A program made the translations under genes and the position numbers. A DNA stretch of 64,000 bases from NCBI GenBank assembly GCA_963728355.1, contig CAVSJQ010000015.1, positions 124,001 to 188,000 on the forward strand, in the 5' to 3' direction. Below, in pieces: positions 54,037 through 63,476 of this stretch (its first letter is position 1; every line of letters begins with the position of its first letter). Source of the DNA: Sva-07 sp963728355. Its GTDB lineage: Bacteria; Actinomycetota; Acidimicrobiia; Acidimicrobiales; Ilumatobacteraceae. The notes below the pieces were generated by a model that saw only the letters and a program-made list of their open reading frames with translations, ran no database searches and was not told the origin of the DNA.

Positions 54037-54267
54037 TCAGCTCTCCTTCTTGGCGGCGCCGGACGCCGTGTCGCCCGTAGCGGCGGCGTCGGACACCTCG
54101 AGCAGGTGCGGGACCCGGGCGATCATGCCGCGGATCTCTGGACGGTCGGGCAGGGTGTTGGTCGAGCCGATCTTGCCGAGCCCGAGCGCCCGCAATGTGC
54201 CGCGGTGCTTGGGCTTGGTGCCGATCGAGGACTTGATCTGCGTGACGGTGATCGTGGACTCGCTCAT
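54037..54267 (-). CDS. rpmD: 50S ribosomal protein L30
   Basis: 76 residues. ITVTQIKSSIGTKPKHRGTLRALGLGKIGST is the L30 core. About 15 Ala/Ser/Asp residues follow the usual end. ATG overlaps the rpsE stop (ATGA). Confidence 0.96.
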   Translation of the reverse strand: MSESTITVTQIKSSIGTKPKHRGTLRALGLGKIGSTNTLPDRPEIRGMIARVPHLLEVSDAAATGDTASGAAKKES

Positions 54268-54905
54268 TCGGCACCCCCGGTCGGCGCTGCGGCCGCTCCG
54301 GCACGGCTCTTCTGACGCTCGTTGTAGGCGTTCAGCAGACCCTTGGGCACGAACTCGTCCGCCGGGAGCCCGCGGCGCGCCGCGATCTCGTCGGGACGTT
54401 GCAGCGACTTGAGGCCCGCAACGGTGGCGCGTGCCACGTTGATGTGGTTCGCCGAACCCAGCGACTTGCAGAGCACGTCGTGGACGCCGGCCTCTTCGAG
54501 GATGACGCGGGCGGCGCCACCGGCGATCACACCGGTACCGGGTGCGGCGGGCTTCATCATGACCTTGCCGCCGCCGGTGGTGCCGAGGACGGGATGGATG
54601 ATCGTGCTGCCGGCCATCGGCACCTCGAACAGGTTGCGCTTGGCCTCTTCGGTGCCCTTCTGGATCGCGAGCGGCACCTCTTTGGCCTTGCCGTAGCCGA
54701 GACCGACGCGGCCGTTGCCGTCGCCGATCACCACGAGCGCGGTGAACGAGAACCGGCGACCGCCCTTGACGACCTTGGCGACGCGGTTGATCGTGATGAC
54801 GCGTGACTCGCGCAGACCGCTGTCGTCACCGTCACGGCCGTCACGGCCACGGTTGTCGCGGCCACCGCCGCGGCTGTCACCGGGATTGTTGGAGGGAAAT
54901 GCCAT
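54264..54905 (-). CDS. rpsE: 30S ribosomal protein S5
   Basis: 213 residues. A Gly/Arg/Asp-rich head (1-30) precedes RESRVITINRVAKVVKGGRRFSFTALVVIGD, GYGKAKEVPLAIQKG and GTGVIAGGAARVILEEAGV. Mapping and accuracy protein of the 30S. ATG overlaps the rplR stop (TGATG). Confidence 0.97.
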   Translation of the reverse strand: MAFPSNNPGDSRGGGRDNRGRDGRDGDDSGLRESRVITINRVAKVVKGGRRFSFTALVVIGDGNGRVGLGYGKAKEVPLAIQKGTEEAKRNLFEVPMAGSTIIHPVLGTTGGGKVMMKPAAPGTGVIAGGAARVILEEAGVHDVLCKSLGSANHINVARATVAGLKSLQRPDEIAARRGLPADEFVPKGLLNAYNERQKSRAGAAAAPTGGAE

Positions 54906-55273
54906 CAGAACTCCAGTCCTGCTTCACGGGCGGCGGACGCCACGGCGGCGATGCGGCCGTGGTAAGCGAACCCACCACGGTCGAACACGACCTGATCGAC
55001 ACCGGCGGCCTTGGCGCGCTCGGCGATGAGTTGGCCGACGCGGGCAGCAGCCTCGACGCTCGAACCCGAACCGGCAGCGCGCAGGTCGGCTTCGTTGGTG
55101 GATGCAGCAGCCAGGGTGGTGCCGGCGTCGTCGTCGATGACTTGCACCGACAGGTGCTTGTTCGACCGGTACACGGCCAGACGGGGACGTGCGGCAGTGC
55201 CGTGGATCTTCTTGCGGACGCGACGGTGGCGGCGAATGCGACCACTGCGGCGAGCTTGGGCGATCTTGGTCAT
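54905..55273 (-). CDS. rplR: 50S ribosomal protein L18
   Basis: 122 residues from ATG at 55273 (MTKIAQARRSGRIRRH). RPRLAVYRSNKHLSVQVIDDDAGTTLAAAS and VVFDRGGFAYHGRIAAVASAAREAGLEF are the 5S-rRNA binding protein signatures. Confidence 0.97.
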   Translation of the reverse strand: MTKIAQARRSGRIRRHRRVRKKIHGTAARPRLAVYRSNKHLSVQVIDDDAGTTLAAASTNEADLRAAGSGSSVEAAARVGQLIAERAKAAGVDQVVFDRGGFAYHGRIAAVASAAREAGLEF

Positions 55274-55284
55274 GAGACGCTCCG

Positions 55285-55827
55285 TTACTTCTTTCCGGCC
55301 TTGCCGGCCTTGCGCAGCACGCGCTCGCCCGCGTAGCGGACGCCCTTGCCCTTGTACGGCTCGGGCTTGCGGATGCTGCGGATGTTGGCGGCCACCTGGC
55401 CGACCACTTCCTTGTCGATGCCCGACACGATCACCTGTGTCTGGACGGGCACCTCGAAGGTGATGCCCTCGGGGGCCTTGACGTCGACCGAGTGGCTGAA
55501 GCCGAGGTTGAGCCGCAGTGCGTTCGGGCCCTGCGCTTCCGCTCGGTAGCCGACGCCGACGATCTCGAGGTTCTTGGTGAACCCGTCGGTGACGCCGATG
55601 ACCATGTTGTTGACCAAGCTGCGGGTGAGCCCGTGCATGGCCTTGGTCTTGTTCTCGTCGTTCGGGCGTTCGCACACGAGTGTGTCGCCGTCCTGGGTGA
55701 TGGTGATGCTGCCGGGAATCTCACGTTGCAGGGTGCCCTTGGGGCCCTTGACCGAGATGGTTCGTCCGTCGAGTGCAACGTCGACGCCGGCGGGCACCGT
55801 GATGGGTGCCTTTCCGATGCGGGACAT
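55285..55827 (-). CDS. rplF: 50S ribosomal protein L6
   Basis: 180 residues. MSRIGKAPITVPAGVDVALDGR, GVGYRAEAQGP, and PEPYKGKGVRYAGERVLRKAGKAGKK end. Family length. Confidence 0.97.
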   Translation of the reverse strand: MSRIGKAPITVPAGVDVALDGRTISVKGPKGTLQREIPGSITITQDGDTLVCERPNDENKTKAMHGLTRSLVNNMVIGVTDGFTKNLEIVGVGYRAEAQGPNALRLNLGFSHSVDVKAPEGITFEVPVQTQVIVSGIDKEVVGQVAANIRSIRKPEPYKGKGVRYAGERVLRKAGKAGKK

Positions 55828-55858
55828 GGTTCCTACTTCTCCTTCGCTCCGGTCCGGG

Positions 55859-56260
55859 TCACCAGACGTAACACATGACCTCGCCGCCGACGTTGCGCTT
55901 GCGCGCCTCGCGGTCGGTCATGAGGCCCTGGGACGTGGACAGGACAGCAACACCGAGTCCACCGAGGACCCGGGGCACAGTGCCGGCGTTGCGGTACACG
56001 CGCAGGCCCGGCGTCGAGATGCGACGCAGGCCCATGATCGTGCGGTCACGATCGGGCGAGTACTTCATCTTGATGGTCAGCACCTCACCGACACCCCGAG
56101 GGGACGGTGCGGTCTCGAAGCTCTCGATGTAGCCCTCCTTCTGGAGGACTTCGGCGAGGGCGACCTTCTGCTTGGACGAGGGCATGCGCACCTCGTCGTG
56201 CTTGGCGGTGTTCGCGTTGCGGACCCGCGTGAGCATGTCGGCGATGGGATCGGTCATCAT
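55859..56260 (-). CDS. rpsH: 30S ribosomal protein S8
   Basis: 133 residues. MTDPIADMLTRVRNANTAKHDEVRMPSSK, and GVAVLSTSQGLMTDREARKRNVGGEVMCYVW. The first codon may be either of two adjacent ATGs. 13 bases after rpsZ. Confidence 0.97.
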   Translation of the reverse strand: MMTDPIADMLTRVRNANTAKHDEVRMPSSKQKVALAEVLQKEGYIESFETAPSPRGVGEVLTIKMKYSPDRDRTIMGLRRISTPGLRVYRNAGTVPRVLGGLGVAVLSTSQGLMTDREARKRNVGGEVMCYVW

Positions 56261-56273
56261 GATGGTTGTCTCC

Positions 56274-56459
56274 TCACCAGCTCGACTTCGTCAGACCGGG
56301 GATCTCGCCGGCGTGTGCGAGTTCGCGCAGGCACACACGGCAGAGGCCGAACTTGCGGTAGACCGAACGGGCACGGCCGCAGCGGCGGCAGCGGGTGTAG
56401 GCGCGAACCTTGAACTTCGGCTTCGCGTTGGCCTTGTTGATGAGTGCTTTCTTTGCCAT
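56274..56459 (-). CDS. rpsZ: 30S ribosomal protein S14, zinc type
   Basis: 61 residues, the short zinc form. MAKKALINKANAKPKFKVRAYTRCRRCGRARSVYRKFGLCRVCLREL has two CxxC pairs. Between rplE and rpsH as usual. Confidence 0.97.
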   Translation of the reverse strand: MAKKALINKANAKPKFKVRAYTRCRRCGRARSVYRKFGLCRVCLRELAHAGEIPGLTKSSW

Positions 56460-56473
56460 GTCGTCGCCTCAGC

Positions 56474-57118
56474 TCACTTCTTCTTGCCGCCGTAGCGGGG
56501 ACCACGGGTCTTCTTCTTGCGGGGCTCGTTCTCGGCCTCGGCGCCCTTCTTGAAGGGGAAACCGAATGCGTCCAGCAGTGCCTTGCCACCGTCGTTCTCC
56601 TGGGCAGTGGTCACGATCGTGATGTCCATGCCACGGGGCTGATCGGCCTTGTCGGGGTCGATCTCGGCGAACATCGTCTGCTCGCTGAGCCCGAAGGTGT
56701 AGTTGCCGTGCCCGTCCCACGAATTGGCGGGCAGGCCGCGGAAGTCGCGGATACGAGGAATGGCGACCGAGATCAGGCGATCGAGGAATTCCCACATCCG
56801 GTCACCACGCAGCGTCACCTTGACGCCGATGGCCTGGCCCTCGCGCAGCTTGAAGTTGGCGATCGAGGTGCGGGCCTTGGTGACGATCGGCTTCTGGCCG
56901 GAGATCACGGTGAGGTCGGCGACACAGCCTTCGATCAGCGACGGCTGACCAGCGGCGCGACCGACGCCCATGTTGATGACAATCTTCTCCAGGCCGGGAA
57001 CCTGCATGACATTCTGGATGCCCAGTTCGTCCTGCAGCTTGGCCTTGATCTCGTCGTTGTAGCGCGCCTTCAGGCGCGGGACCGTGGTGCTCTCGGGGGA
57101 AGCGACTGCGGTGCTCAT
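56474..57118 (-). CDS. rplE: 50S ribosomal protein L5
   Basis: 214 residues, longer than the usual 180 by an N-terminal Ser/Thr-rich head of about 15 and a Lys-rich tail (RKKKTRGPRYGGKKK). RLKARYNDEIKAKLQDELGIQNVMQVPGLEKIVINMGVG and RDFRGLPANSWDGHGNYTFGLSEQTMF are diagnostic. ATG overlaps the rplX stop (ATGA). Confidence 0.97.
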   Translation of the reverse strand: MSTAVASPESTTVPRLKARYNDEIKAKLQDELGIQNVMQVPGLEKIVINMGVGRAAGQPSLIEGCVADLTVISGQKPIVTKARTSIANFKLREGQAIGVKVTLRGDRMWEFLDRLISVAIPRIRDFRGLPANSWDGHGNYTFGLSEQTMFAEIDPDKADQPRGMDITIVTTAQENDGGKALLDAFGFPFKKGAEAENEPRKKKTRGPRYGGKKK

Positions 57119-57420
57119 CCGATCACCTCTCCGCTCGGACGGGCGACGCGCACCTTCGTGCCGTCGTCTTGGATCTGGTAGCCGACACGGACCTTCTTGC
57201 CCTTGTGCACCAGCATCACGTTGCTGACGTCGAAGGGAAGGTCCTTCTCGATGATGCCGCCCGGCTCGTTCGCCCGGCGCGCCTTCTGGTGCTTCGACGC
57301 CGTGTTGACGCCGTGCACGATGATCTTGTTGGTCTTCGGGAAGACGAAGGCGACCTCGCCTTGCTTTCCCTTGTCCTTGCCGGTGATCACCTCGACGGTG
57401 TCACCCTTCCTGAGTTTCAT
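57115..57420 (-). CDS. rplX: 50S ribosomal protein L24
   Basis: 101 residues from ATG at 57420, overlapping the rplN stop (TGATG). MKLRKGDTVEVITGKDKGKQGEVAFVFPKTNKIIVHGVN is the KOW domain. Initiator of 50S assembly. Confidence 0.97.
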   Translation of the reverse strand: MKLRKGDTVEVITGKDKGKQGEVAFVFPKTNKIIVHGVNTASKHQKARRANEPGGIIEKDLPFDVSNVMLVHKGKKVRVGYQIQDDGTKVRVARPSGEVIG

Positions 57421-57788
57421 CACAGCACCTCCGGTGCCAGCGACACGATGCGCATGAACTTGCGGTCACGCAGCTCACGGCCCACCGGGCCGAAGATGCG
57501 GGTACCACGTGGTGTGAGGTCGTCCTTGATCAGCACGGCCGCGTTCTCGTCGAAGCGGATGTAGCTGCCGTCGGGACGACGCTTCTCCTTCTTGGTACGA
57601 ACGACGACGCACTTGACGACCTCGCCCTTCTTGACGGCGGCGCCGGGCATCGCGTCCTTGACCGTGGCGACGAAGATGTCGCCGATCGAGGCGTACCGAC
57701 GGCGTGTGCCGCCGAGCACCTTGATGCACAGCACTTCCTTGGCGCCCGAGTTGTCGGCGACACGGAGGCGGGACTCCTGCTGAATCAC
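57420..57788 (-). CDS. rplN: 50S ribosomal protein L14
   Basis: 122 residues. MIQQESRLRVADNSGAKEVLCIKVLGGTRRRYASIGD and GTRIFGPVGRELRDRKFMRIVSLAPEVL are diagnostic. Overlaps rpsQ by four bases. Confidence 0.97.
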   Translation of the reverse strand: MIQQESRLRVADNSGAKEVLCIKVLGGTRRRYASIGDIFVATVKDAMPGAAVKKGEVVKCVVVRTKKEKRRPDGSYIRFDENAAVLIKDDLTPRGTRIFGPVGRELRDRKFMRIVSLAPEVL

Positions 57789-58165
57789 TTGGCACGCTCC
57801 AGAACATCGGTGATCCGCCAGCGCTTGTTCTTGCTGAGCGGACGGGTCTCCATCACGCGGACCTTGTCGCCGACGTTGACGTCGTTGGTCTCGTCGTGCG
57901 CGTACAGCTTCTTCGTGCGCAGCACGAACTTGTTGTACTTGGCGTGGCGGACACGATCGACCACGGCCACGACGGCCGTCTTGTCCATCGCGTTCGACAC
58001 CACGACACCCTCACGGGTCTTGCGAGCGTTCCTGTCACTGGTGGCGGGCTCGGCCGCCGCTGCGCTTCGGCCTCGCGCTGCGTCCAGCTCGTCGCTGGCG
58101 CTTCCCTCGCTGGCTGCGCTCACGTCGGCGTCTGTCTGGGTGGTGTCAGTCATGTCGTCACTCAC
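57785..58165 (-). CDS. rpsQ: 30S ribosomal protein S17 with N-terminal extension
   Basis: 126 residues from GTG at 58165, which overlaps the rpmC stop (GTGA); an in-frame ATG follows at 58153. The S17 core starts near residue 46 (RNARKTREGVVVSNAMDKTAVVAV) and ends with RPLSKNKRWRITDVLERAK. The first 45 or so residues are low-complexity (Asp, Ala, Ser, Glu) and include ASEGSASDELD, encoded by a 34-bp element repeated exactly in rplV. S17 is usually 80-95 residues, so the head is an addition. Confidence 0.95.
   Translation of the reverse strand: MSDDMTDTTQTDADVSAASEGSASDELDAARGRSAAAAEPATSDRNARKTREGVVVSNAMDKTAVVAVVDRVRHAKYNKFVLRTKKLYAHDETNDVNVGDKVRVMETRPLSKNKRWRITDVLERAK
58081..58114. repeat. 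34-bp in-frame element shared with rplV, copy in rpsQ
   Basis: Identical over 34 bases to 59740-59773. In both genes it is read in the same frame as ASEGSASDELD. It lies in the added N-terminal head of S17, outside the conserved fold. Confidence 0.9.
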
Positions 58166-58374
58166 TGTCCGGCCTCGGCCGCAGCGATCTCTCGCTGGCG
58201 GATGAGGGTGTTGATACGAGCGACCTGCCTGCGCACCTTGCCGATCTCGGCGGTGTTCTCGAGCTGGCCGGTCGCATTGCGGAAGCGCAGGTTGAGCGCC
58301 TCTTGCTTGGTGGCCTTGAGTTCGTCGATCAGCTCACCGAGGCTGAGCTCGACGAGGTCGGTGTTCTTCGCCAT
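58162..58374 (-). CDS. rpmC: 50S ribosomal protein L29
   Basis: 70 residues from ATG at 58374. LSLGELIDELKATKQEALNLRFRNATGQLENTAEIGKVRRQVARINTLIRQRE is the two-helix L29 fold. One base after rplP. Confidence 0.97.
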   Translation of the reverse strand: MAKNTDLVELSLGELIDELKATKQEALNLRFRNATGQLENTAEIGKVRRQVARINTLIRQREIAAAEAGQ

Positions 58375-58375
58375 G

Positions 58376-58792
58376 TCAGATCTCCTCCTCACGCGTGATG
58401 ATCCGCGCCTTGATCGGCAGCTTCTGGATCGCCTTCTCGAGGGCGGCGCGTGCCATGTCCTCGTTCGGGTACGACAGCTCGAACAGGGTGCGACCGGGCT
58501 TGACGACGGCAACCCAGAACTCGGGGTTGCCCTTGCCGGAGCCCATGCGGGTCTCGGCCGGCTTCTTCGTGACCGGCTTGTCCGGGAACACGTTGATCCA
58601 GACCTTGCCACCGCGCTTGATCGAACGCGTCATGGCGATACGGGCAGCCTCGATCTGACGGGCGGTGATCCAACCCGGCTCGAGCGCCTGGATCCCGTAC
58701 TCACCGAAGTTCAGGCCGGAGCCGCCCTTGGTGAGGCCCTTGGTGCGACCGCGATGGTGTTTGCGATGGGCGACCTTGCGTGGCATCAGCAT
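58376..58792 (-). CDS. rplP: 50S ribosomal protein L16
   Basis: 138 residues from ATG at 58792. MLMPRKVAHRKHHRGRTKGLTKGG, GKVWINVFPDKPVTKKPAETRMGSGKG are diagnostic. Important for tRNA accommodation at the A site. Confidence 0.97.
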   Translation of the reverse strand: MLMPRKVAHRKHHRGRTKGLTKGGSGLNFGEYGIQALEPGWITARQIEAARIAMTRSIKRGGKVWINVFPDKPVTKKPAETRMGSGKGNPEFWVAVVKPGRTLFELSYPNEDMARAALEKAIQKLPIKARIITREEEI

Positions 58793-58805
58793 GGTTCGTC
58801 CCCTT

Positions 58806-59686
<881 letters not shown>

Positions 59687-59687
<1 letters not shown>

Positions 59688-60526
59688 TAGTTCTTCTCGG
59701 CCTCTCCGGACTCGTCGGCTGCTTGCGTTTGGTCGGCCTCGTCCAGCTCGTCGCTGGCGCTTCCCTCGCTGGCGGCGGCCTCGCTGGCGCTTCCCTCGGC
59801 GGGTGCGTCAACGTCGGCGGTCGCGTCAGCGAGCTCGGCATCGTCGGATTCGGTTACTTCTTCTTCGGCATCCTCCGACTCGGTGTCGTCGGCGTCGGCG
59901 GCGAGCTTCGCGGTGGCGTCGACGGCGTCCTGCTCGTCGGCGGTCTCGGCGATGGTCTCGTCGTCGACGATCTCGGCGTCGACCACCTCGTCGGAGGTGT
60001 CGGTCGTGTCGGTCTCGCCGGCGGCTTGCTGGCGGCTGCGCTCGACACGGGCACGGCGGCTCGCGGCGCTGCTCTGCGGACGTCCGCGGCCGGTGCTGCC
60101 ACCGGCGCGCTCCTGGCGGGCCTGGATGACCGCGATGCGATCGTCGCTCATGCGGGCGACGATCACCGTGATGTGACAGCTGCGCTTGTTGATGCGAGTC
60201 GCACGACCGCGGGCACGGGGGCGGAAGCGGCGAAGCGTCGGGCCCTCGTCGGCGAAGCAGGCGATGACGAACAACTCGTCGGCGTCCTGGTCGTCGTTGT
60301 TCACGGCGTTGGCGACCGCGCTGGCGAGCACCTTGCGGACGTCACGGGCGATGTGGCGATCGGTGAACTGGAGCACCTCGTCGGCGCTACGAACGTCGAG
60401 ACCGCGGATCAGGTCGAGCACGGCGCGGGCCTTGGAGGCCGACGATCGCACGTACCGGGCGGTGGCCTTGGTGCCGGAGCGCTCGCCGGCGACGAAGGAT
60501 TTCTCGTTGAGCTTCGGACCGGTCAT
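59687..60526 (-). CDS. rplV: 50S ribosomal protein L22 with long acidic tail
   Basis: 279 residues; ordinary L22 is about 115. Core: TKATARYVRSSASKARAVLDLIRGLDV and RFRPRARGRATRINKRSCHITVIV (about 20-127). After it comes a basic segment (GRGRPQSSAASRRARVERSRQQ) and then about 110 residues rich in Asp, Glu, Ala and Thr. The tail holds the 34-bp element also found in rpsQ, with an 18-base partial second copy at 59781-59798. Such tails in actinobacterial ribosomal proteins are known, but this length is large. ATG overlaps the rpsS stop by one base. Confidence 0.95.
59740..59773. repeat. 34-bp in-frame element shared with rpsQ, copy in rplV
   Basis: Identical to 58081-58114 and read in the same frame (ASEGSASDELD). 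The inner 18 bases recur at 59781-59798, so rplV holds about one and a half copies. The flanks differ from those in rpsQ. Confidence 0.9.
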
Positions 60527-60810
60527 CAGCGGCGACCCTTCGAGTTGCGCTCCATGCCGGCGTGGAACTTGAACGTGCGGCTGGGGCTGAACTCACCGAG
60601 CTTGTGGCCGACCATCGACTCGGTCACGTAGACCGGGACGTGCTTGCGGCCGTCGTGGACCGCGATCGTGTGGCCGACCATGTCGGGGATGATGGTGGAG
60701 CGACGCGACCAGGTCTTGACGACCTTGCGCTCTCCGGCGGCGTTCTGTGCGTCGATCTTCTTGAGCAGATGCTCGTCGACGAACGGGCCCTTCTTGAGAC
60801 TGCGAGACAT
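60526..60810 (-). CDS. rpsS: 30S ribosomal protein S19
   Basis: 94 residues. MSRSLKKGPFVDEHLLKKIDAQNAAGERKVVKTWSRRSTIIPDMVGHTIAVHDGRKHVPVYVTE. Diagnostic and full length. Confidence 0.98.
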   Translation of the reverse strand: MSRSLKKGPFVDEHLLKKIDAQNAAGERKVVKTWSRRSTIIPDMVGHTIAVHDGRKHVPVYVTESMVGHKLGEFSPSRTFKFHAGMERNSKGRR

Positions 60811-60833
60811 GCGGAGTTACCTTCCTTGCCGCG

Positions 60834-61670
60834 TCAGCGGCGACCCTTGCTCGTACGACGACGACGGACGATCAGCTGCTGGCTGGCCTTCTTCTTGTTG
60901 CGGGTGCGACCCTCGGGCTTGCCCCACGGCGACACGGCGGGACGACCACCGGAGGTGCGACCCTCGCCGCCACCGAGTGGGTGGTCGACCGGGTTCATCG
61001 CCACACCGCGGGTCTGGGGCTTCTTGCCCATCCAGCGGTTGCGGCCGGCCTTGCCGATCTTCACCAGCTCGTGCTGGCTGTTGCCGACCTCGCCGACCGT
61101 GGCGCGGCAGTCGATCATCACTCGACGCATCTCGGTCGACGGCATGCGCAGCGTGGCGTAGTCGCCTTCCTTGGCGACCAGCTGGACGGCGATCCCGGCG
61201 GAGCGACCGATCTTGCCGCCCTGTCCGGGGCGCAGCTCGACGTTGTGCACGGTGGTGCCGACGGGGATGAAGCGCAGCGGCATGGCGTTGCCGGGCTTGA
61301 TGTCGGCGCCCTGACCGCTCTGGACGGTGTCGCCGACGTTGAGGCCGCGAGGCGCCAGGATGTAGGCCTTCTCGCCGTCGTTGTAGTGGAGCAGTGCGAT
61401 GCGGCAGGTGCGGTTCGGGTCGTACTCGATGGCGGCGACCTTCGCGGTCACACCGTCCTTGACACGCTTGAAGTCGATGATGCGGTACTGCTGCTTGTGA
61501 CCACCGCCGCGGTGACGCGATGTCTTGCGGCCATAGCTGTTGCGGCCGCCGGTCTTGGTCTTCTTCGCGAGCAGGCTCTTCTCCGGCGTGGTCTTCGTGA
61601 TCTCGCTGAAGTCGGAGCTCGTCTGGAAGCGACGGCCGGGGCTGGTGGGCTTGCGGGAACGGATAGCCAT
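60834..61670 (-). CDS. rplB: 50S ribosomal protein L2
   Basis: 278 residues from ATG at 61670. MAIRSRKPTSPGRRFQTSSDFSEITKT, RHRGGGHKQQYRIIDFKR and GVAMNPVDHPLGGGEGRTSGGRPAVSPWG (with the His important for peptidyl transfer). Seven bases after rplW. Confidence 0.98.
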   Translation of the reverse strand: MAIRSRKPTSPGRRFQTSSDFSEITKTTPEKSLLAKKTKTGGRNSYGRKTSRHRGGGHKQQYRIIDFKRVKDGVTAKVAAIEYDPNRTCRIALLHYNDGEKAYILAPRGLNVGDTVQSGQGADIKPGNAMPLRFIPVGTTVHNVELRPGQGGKIGRSAGIAVQLVAKEGDYATLRMPSTEMRRVMIDCRATVGEVGNSQHELVKIGKAGRNRWMGKKPQTRGVAMNPVDHPLGGGEGRTSGGRPAVSPWGKPEGRTRNKKKASQQLIVRRRRTSKGRR

Positions 61671-61677
61671 GATGCGC

Positions 61678-61965
61678 TCAGTTCTCGAACAGCGGGATCT
61701 CGCCCACTGCCAGGGTGACGATGGCCCGCTTGGTGGCGGGACGCTGACCGATTCGGTTGGTGCCGCGGGTGCGCTTGCGCTTGCCGGGACGGTTGAGGGT
61801 GTTGACCTTGAGCACTTCGACACCCCAGATCGCCTCGACGGCGTCACGGATCTCGGGCTTGGAGGCCTTGGGGCTCACCTTGAAGGTGTAGACGCCCTGC
61901 TCGATGAGGTCGTAGCTCTTCTCGGAGACGACCGGAGCGATGATGATGTCGCGAGGATCCTTCAT
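61678..61965 (-). CDS. rplW: 50S ribosomal protein L23
   Basis: 95 residues from ATG at 61965, one-base overlap with the rplD stop (TGATG). MKDPRDIIIAPVVSEKSYDLIEQGVYTFKVSPKASKPEIRDAVEAIW. Sits at the exit tunnel, docking site for trigger factor and SRP. Confidence 0.97.
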   Translation of the reverse strand: MKDPRDIIIAPVVSEKSYDLIEQGVYTFKVSPKASKPEIRDAVEAIWGVEVLKVNTLNRPGKRKRTRGTNRIGQRPATKRAIVTLAVGEIPLFEN

Positions 61966-62618
61966 CACGAAGCTGCTTTCTCGTCGGTGCTCGCCGCAAG
62001 CGAGGTCGGGGTGCCGGCGGGGAGCACGTCCTTGGTGAAGATGACCCACTCGTTGCAGAGCACGTCGTAGGCGTTGAGCTCGCCCGGGCCGATGACCTGC
62101 GCCTTGGGCAGGTTGCGGAAGCTGAGAGCGGCGGCTGCGTCGTCACGGCCGACGACCACCAGGACGGTGCCGGTGATGTCGAGTGCGTCGAGGGCGGCCT
62201 TCGCGTCCTTGGTCTTCGGCGTGTCGAATCCCCAGGAGTCGACGACGACGACCTTGCCCTCGTTGGCACGGTCGGACAGCGCCGAGCGCAGTGCCGCCTT
62301 GACCATCTTCTTGGGGGTCTTCTGGTCGTACTTGCGGGGCTTCGGGCCGAGGGCGACGCCACCACCGACGAAGTGCGGTGCACGGATCGATCCCTGGCGG
62401 GCGTTGCCGGTGCCCTTCTGGGCGTACGGCTTGCGGCCACCACCGGAGACATCCGAGCGGGTCTTGGTGCTCTGGGTGCCGGAGCGGCGAGCGGCGAGCT
62501 GTGCGGTGACGACCTGGTGCATCAGCGCCACGTTGGGCTGGATGCCGAACACGTCGTCGTCGAGCTCGATCGTGCCACTGTCCTTGCCGGAAGCGGTCTT
62601 GAGGGTGAGAGCGGCCAC
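61965..62618 (-). CDS. rplD: 50S ribosomal protein L4
   Basis: 217 residues from GTG at 62618 (VAALTLKTASGKDSGTIEL), one base after the rplC stop. SGGGRKPYAQKGTGNARQGSIRAPHFVGGGVALGPKPRKYDQKTPKKM is the conserved tunnel loop. In some bacteria L4 represses its own operon. Confidence 0.97.
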   Translation of the reverse strand: MAALTLKTASGKDSGTIELDDDVFGIQPNVALMHQVVTAQLAARRSGTQSTKTRSDVSGGGRKPYAQKGTGNARQGSIRAPHFVGGGVALGPKPRKYDQKTPKKMVKAALRSALSDRANEGKVVVVDSWGFDTPKTKDAKAALDALDITGTVLVVVGRDDAAAALSFRNLPKAQVIGPGELNAYDVLCNEWVIFTKDVLPAGTPTSLAASTDEKAAS

Positions 62619-62619
62619 G

Positions 62620-63267
62620 TCAGCCTGCCTTTCCTGCGAACTTGACGGCGTTGCGCACGAGCACGACACCACCGGCGGGACCGGGGACCGAGCCCTTGAT
62701 CAGCAGCAGGTGGCGCTCGGGGTCGGACGACACCACCTCGAGGTTCTGCGTGGTGACCTGCTCGTGACCCATGTGGCCGGCCATGCGCTGGCCCTTGAAC
62801 ACGCGCGCCGGGAAGGCGCACGAGCCGATGGCACCCGGCTTGCGGTGGCTCTTGTTGTTGCCGTGCGATGCGGGCTGACCGGCGAAGTTGTGACGCTTCA
62901 TGACGCCGGCGAAGCCCTTGCCCCGGCTGGTGCCGGTGACGTCGACCTTGGTGCCGGCGGGGATCTGCTCGACGGTCAGTTCCTGGCCGATCTCGAAGCC
63001 GTCGACCGAGTCGAGGCGCAGCTCGACGAGGCGCTTTCCGGGAGCGACGCCGGCCTTCTCGAAGTGGCCGGCGGCCGGCTTGGTGAGCTTCTTCGCGTCG
63101 CGGTGGCCGTAGGTCACCTGCAGCGCGGTGTAGCCGTCGCGTTCGTTGGTCTTGATCTGCACGATGCGCATCGGTTCGACACGGAGCACAGTGACGGGCA
63201 CGACCTTGTCGTCGACCCATGTCTGTGTCATGCCGACCTTTTCGCCGACGATCGATTGTTGTGCCAT
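62620..63267 (-). CDS. rplC: 50S ribosomal protein L3, first gene of cluster
   Basis: 215 residues from ATG at 63267 (MAQQSIVGEKVGMTQTWVDDK), with AAAAGGAA ten bases before. DVTGTSRGKGFAGVMKRHNFAGQPASHGNNKSHRKPGAIGS is diagnostic. Usually rpsJ (S10) comes before rplC, but no S10 coding sequence lies upstream here; the next 200 bases are non-coding and then a gene on the other strand begins. Confidence 0.97.
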   Translation of the reverse strand: MAQQSIVGEKVGMTQTWVDDKVVPVTVLRVEPMRIVQIKTNERDGYTALQVTYGHRDAKKLTKPAAGHFEKAGVAPGKRLVELRLDSVDGFEIGQELTVEQIPAGTKVDVTGTSRGKGFAGVMKRHNFAGQPASHGNNKSHRKPGAIGSCAFPARVFKGQRMAGHMGHEQVTTQNLEVVSSDPERHLLLIKGSVPGPAGGVVLVRNAVKFAGKAG

Positions 63268-63321
63268 GGCGGCCGGTTCCTTTTCGTTGTCCAAGCCCTG
63301 AACTCGGGCTCTCCACGCAAA

Positions 63322-63364
63322 TGCTCCGCCGCTAGCCGAACAGGTCGGACGAGCGTGCGGAGCA
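63322..63364 (-). promoter_or_regulatory. putative structured leader upstream of rplC
   Basis: TGCTCCGC (63322-63329) and GCGGAGCA (63357-63364) pair perfectly, enclosing a smaller stem CCGA-acagg-TCGG. It lies 55 bases ahead of the rplC start in the 5' untranslated region of the ribosomal cluster. A regulatory leader (for L4 or another ribosomal protein) is possible; no known leader consensus was matched. Confidence 0.35.
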
Positions 63365-63476
63365 CGAGATCATGTTGTCGCTGGGCGGTTCCGTTCCGGA
63401 CGTTGCGGACGGCCTACACAGACATCGATTGCTGAATGGTCTGGCGATCGGAATGCCTCCCGATCACGGCCATGCA

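Noticed and set aside
51398..54412. Open frame of 1004 residues on the plus strand across adk, secY, rplO
   Set aside because: Antisense to three certain genes; Asp/His/Glu-rich shadow without any known motif.
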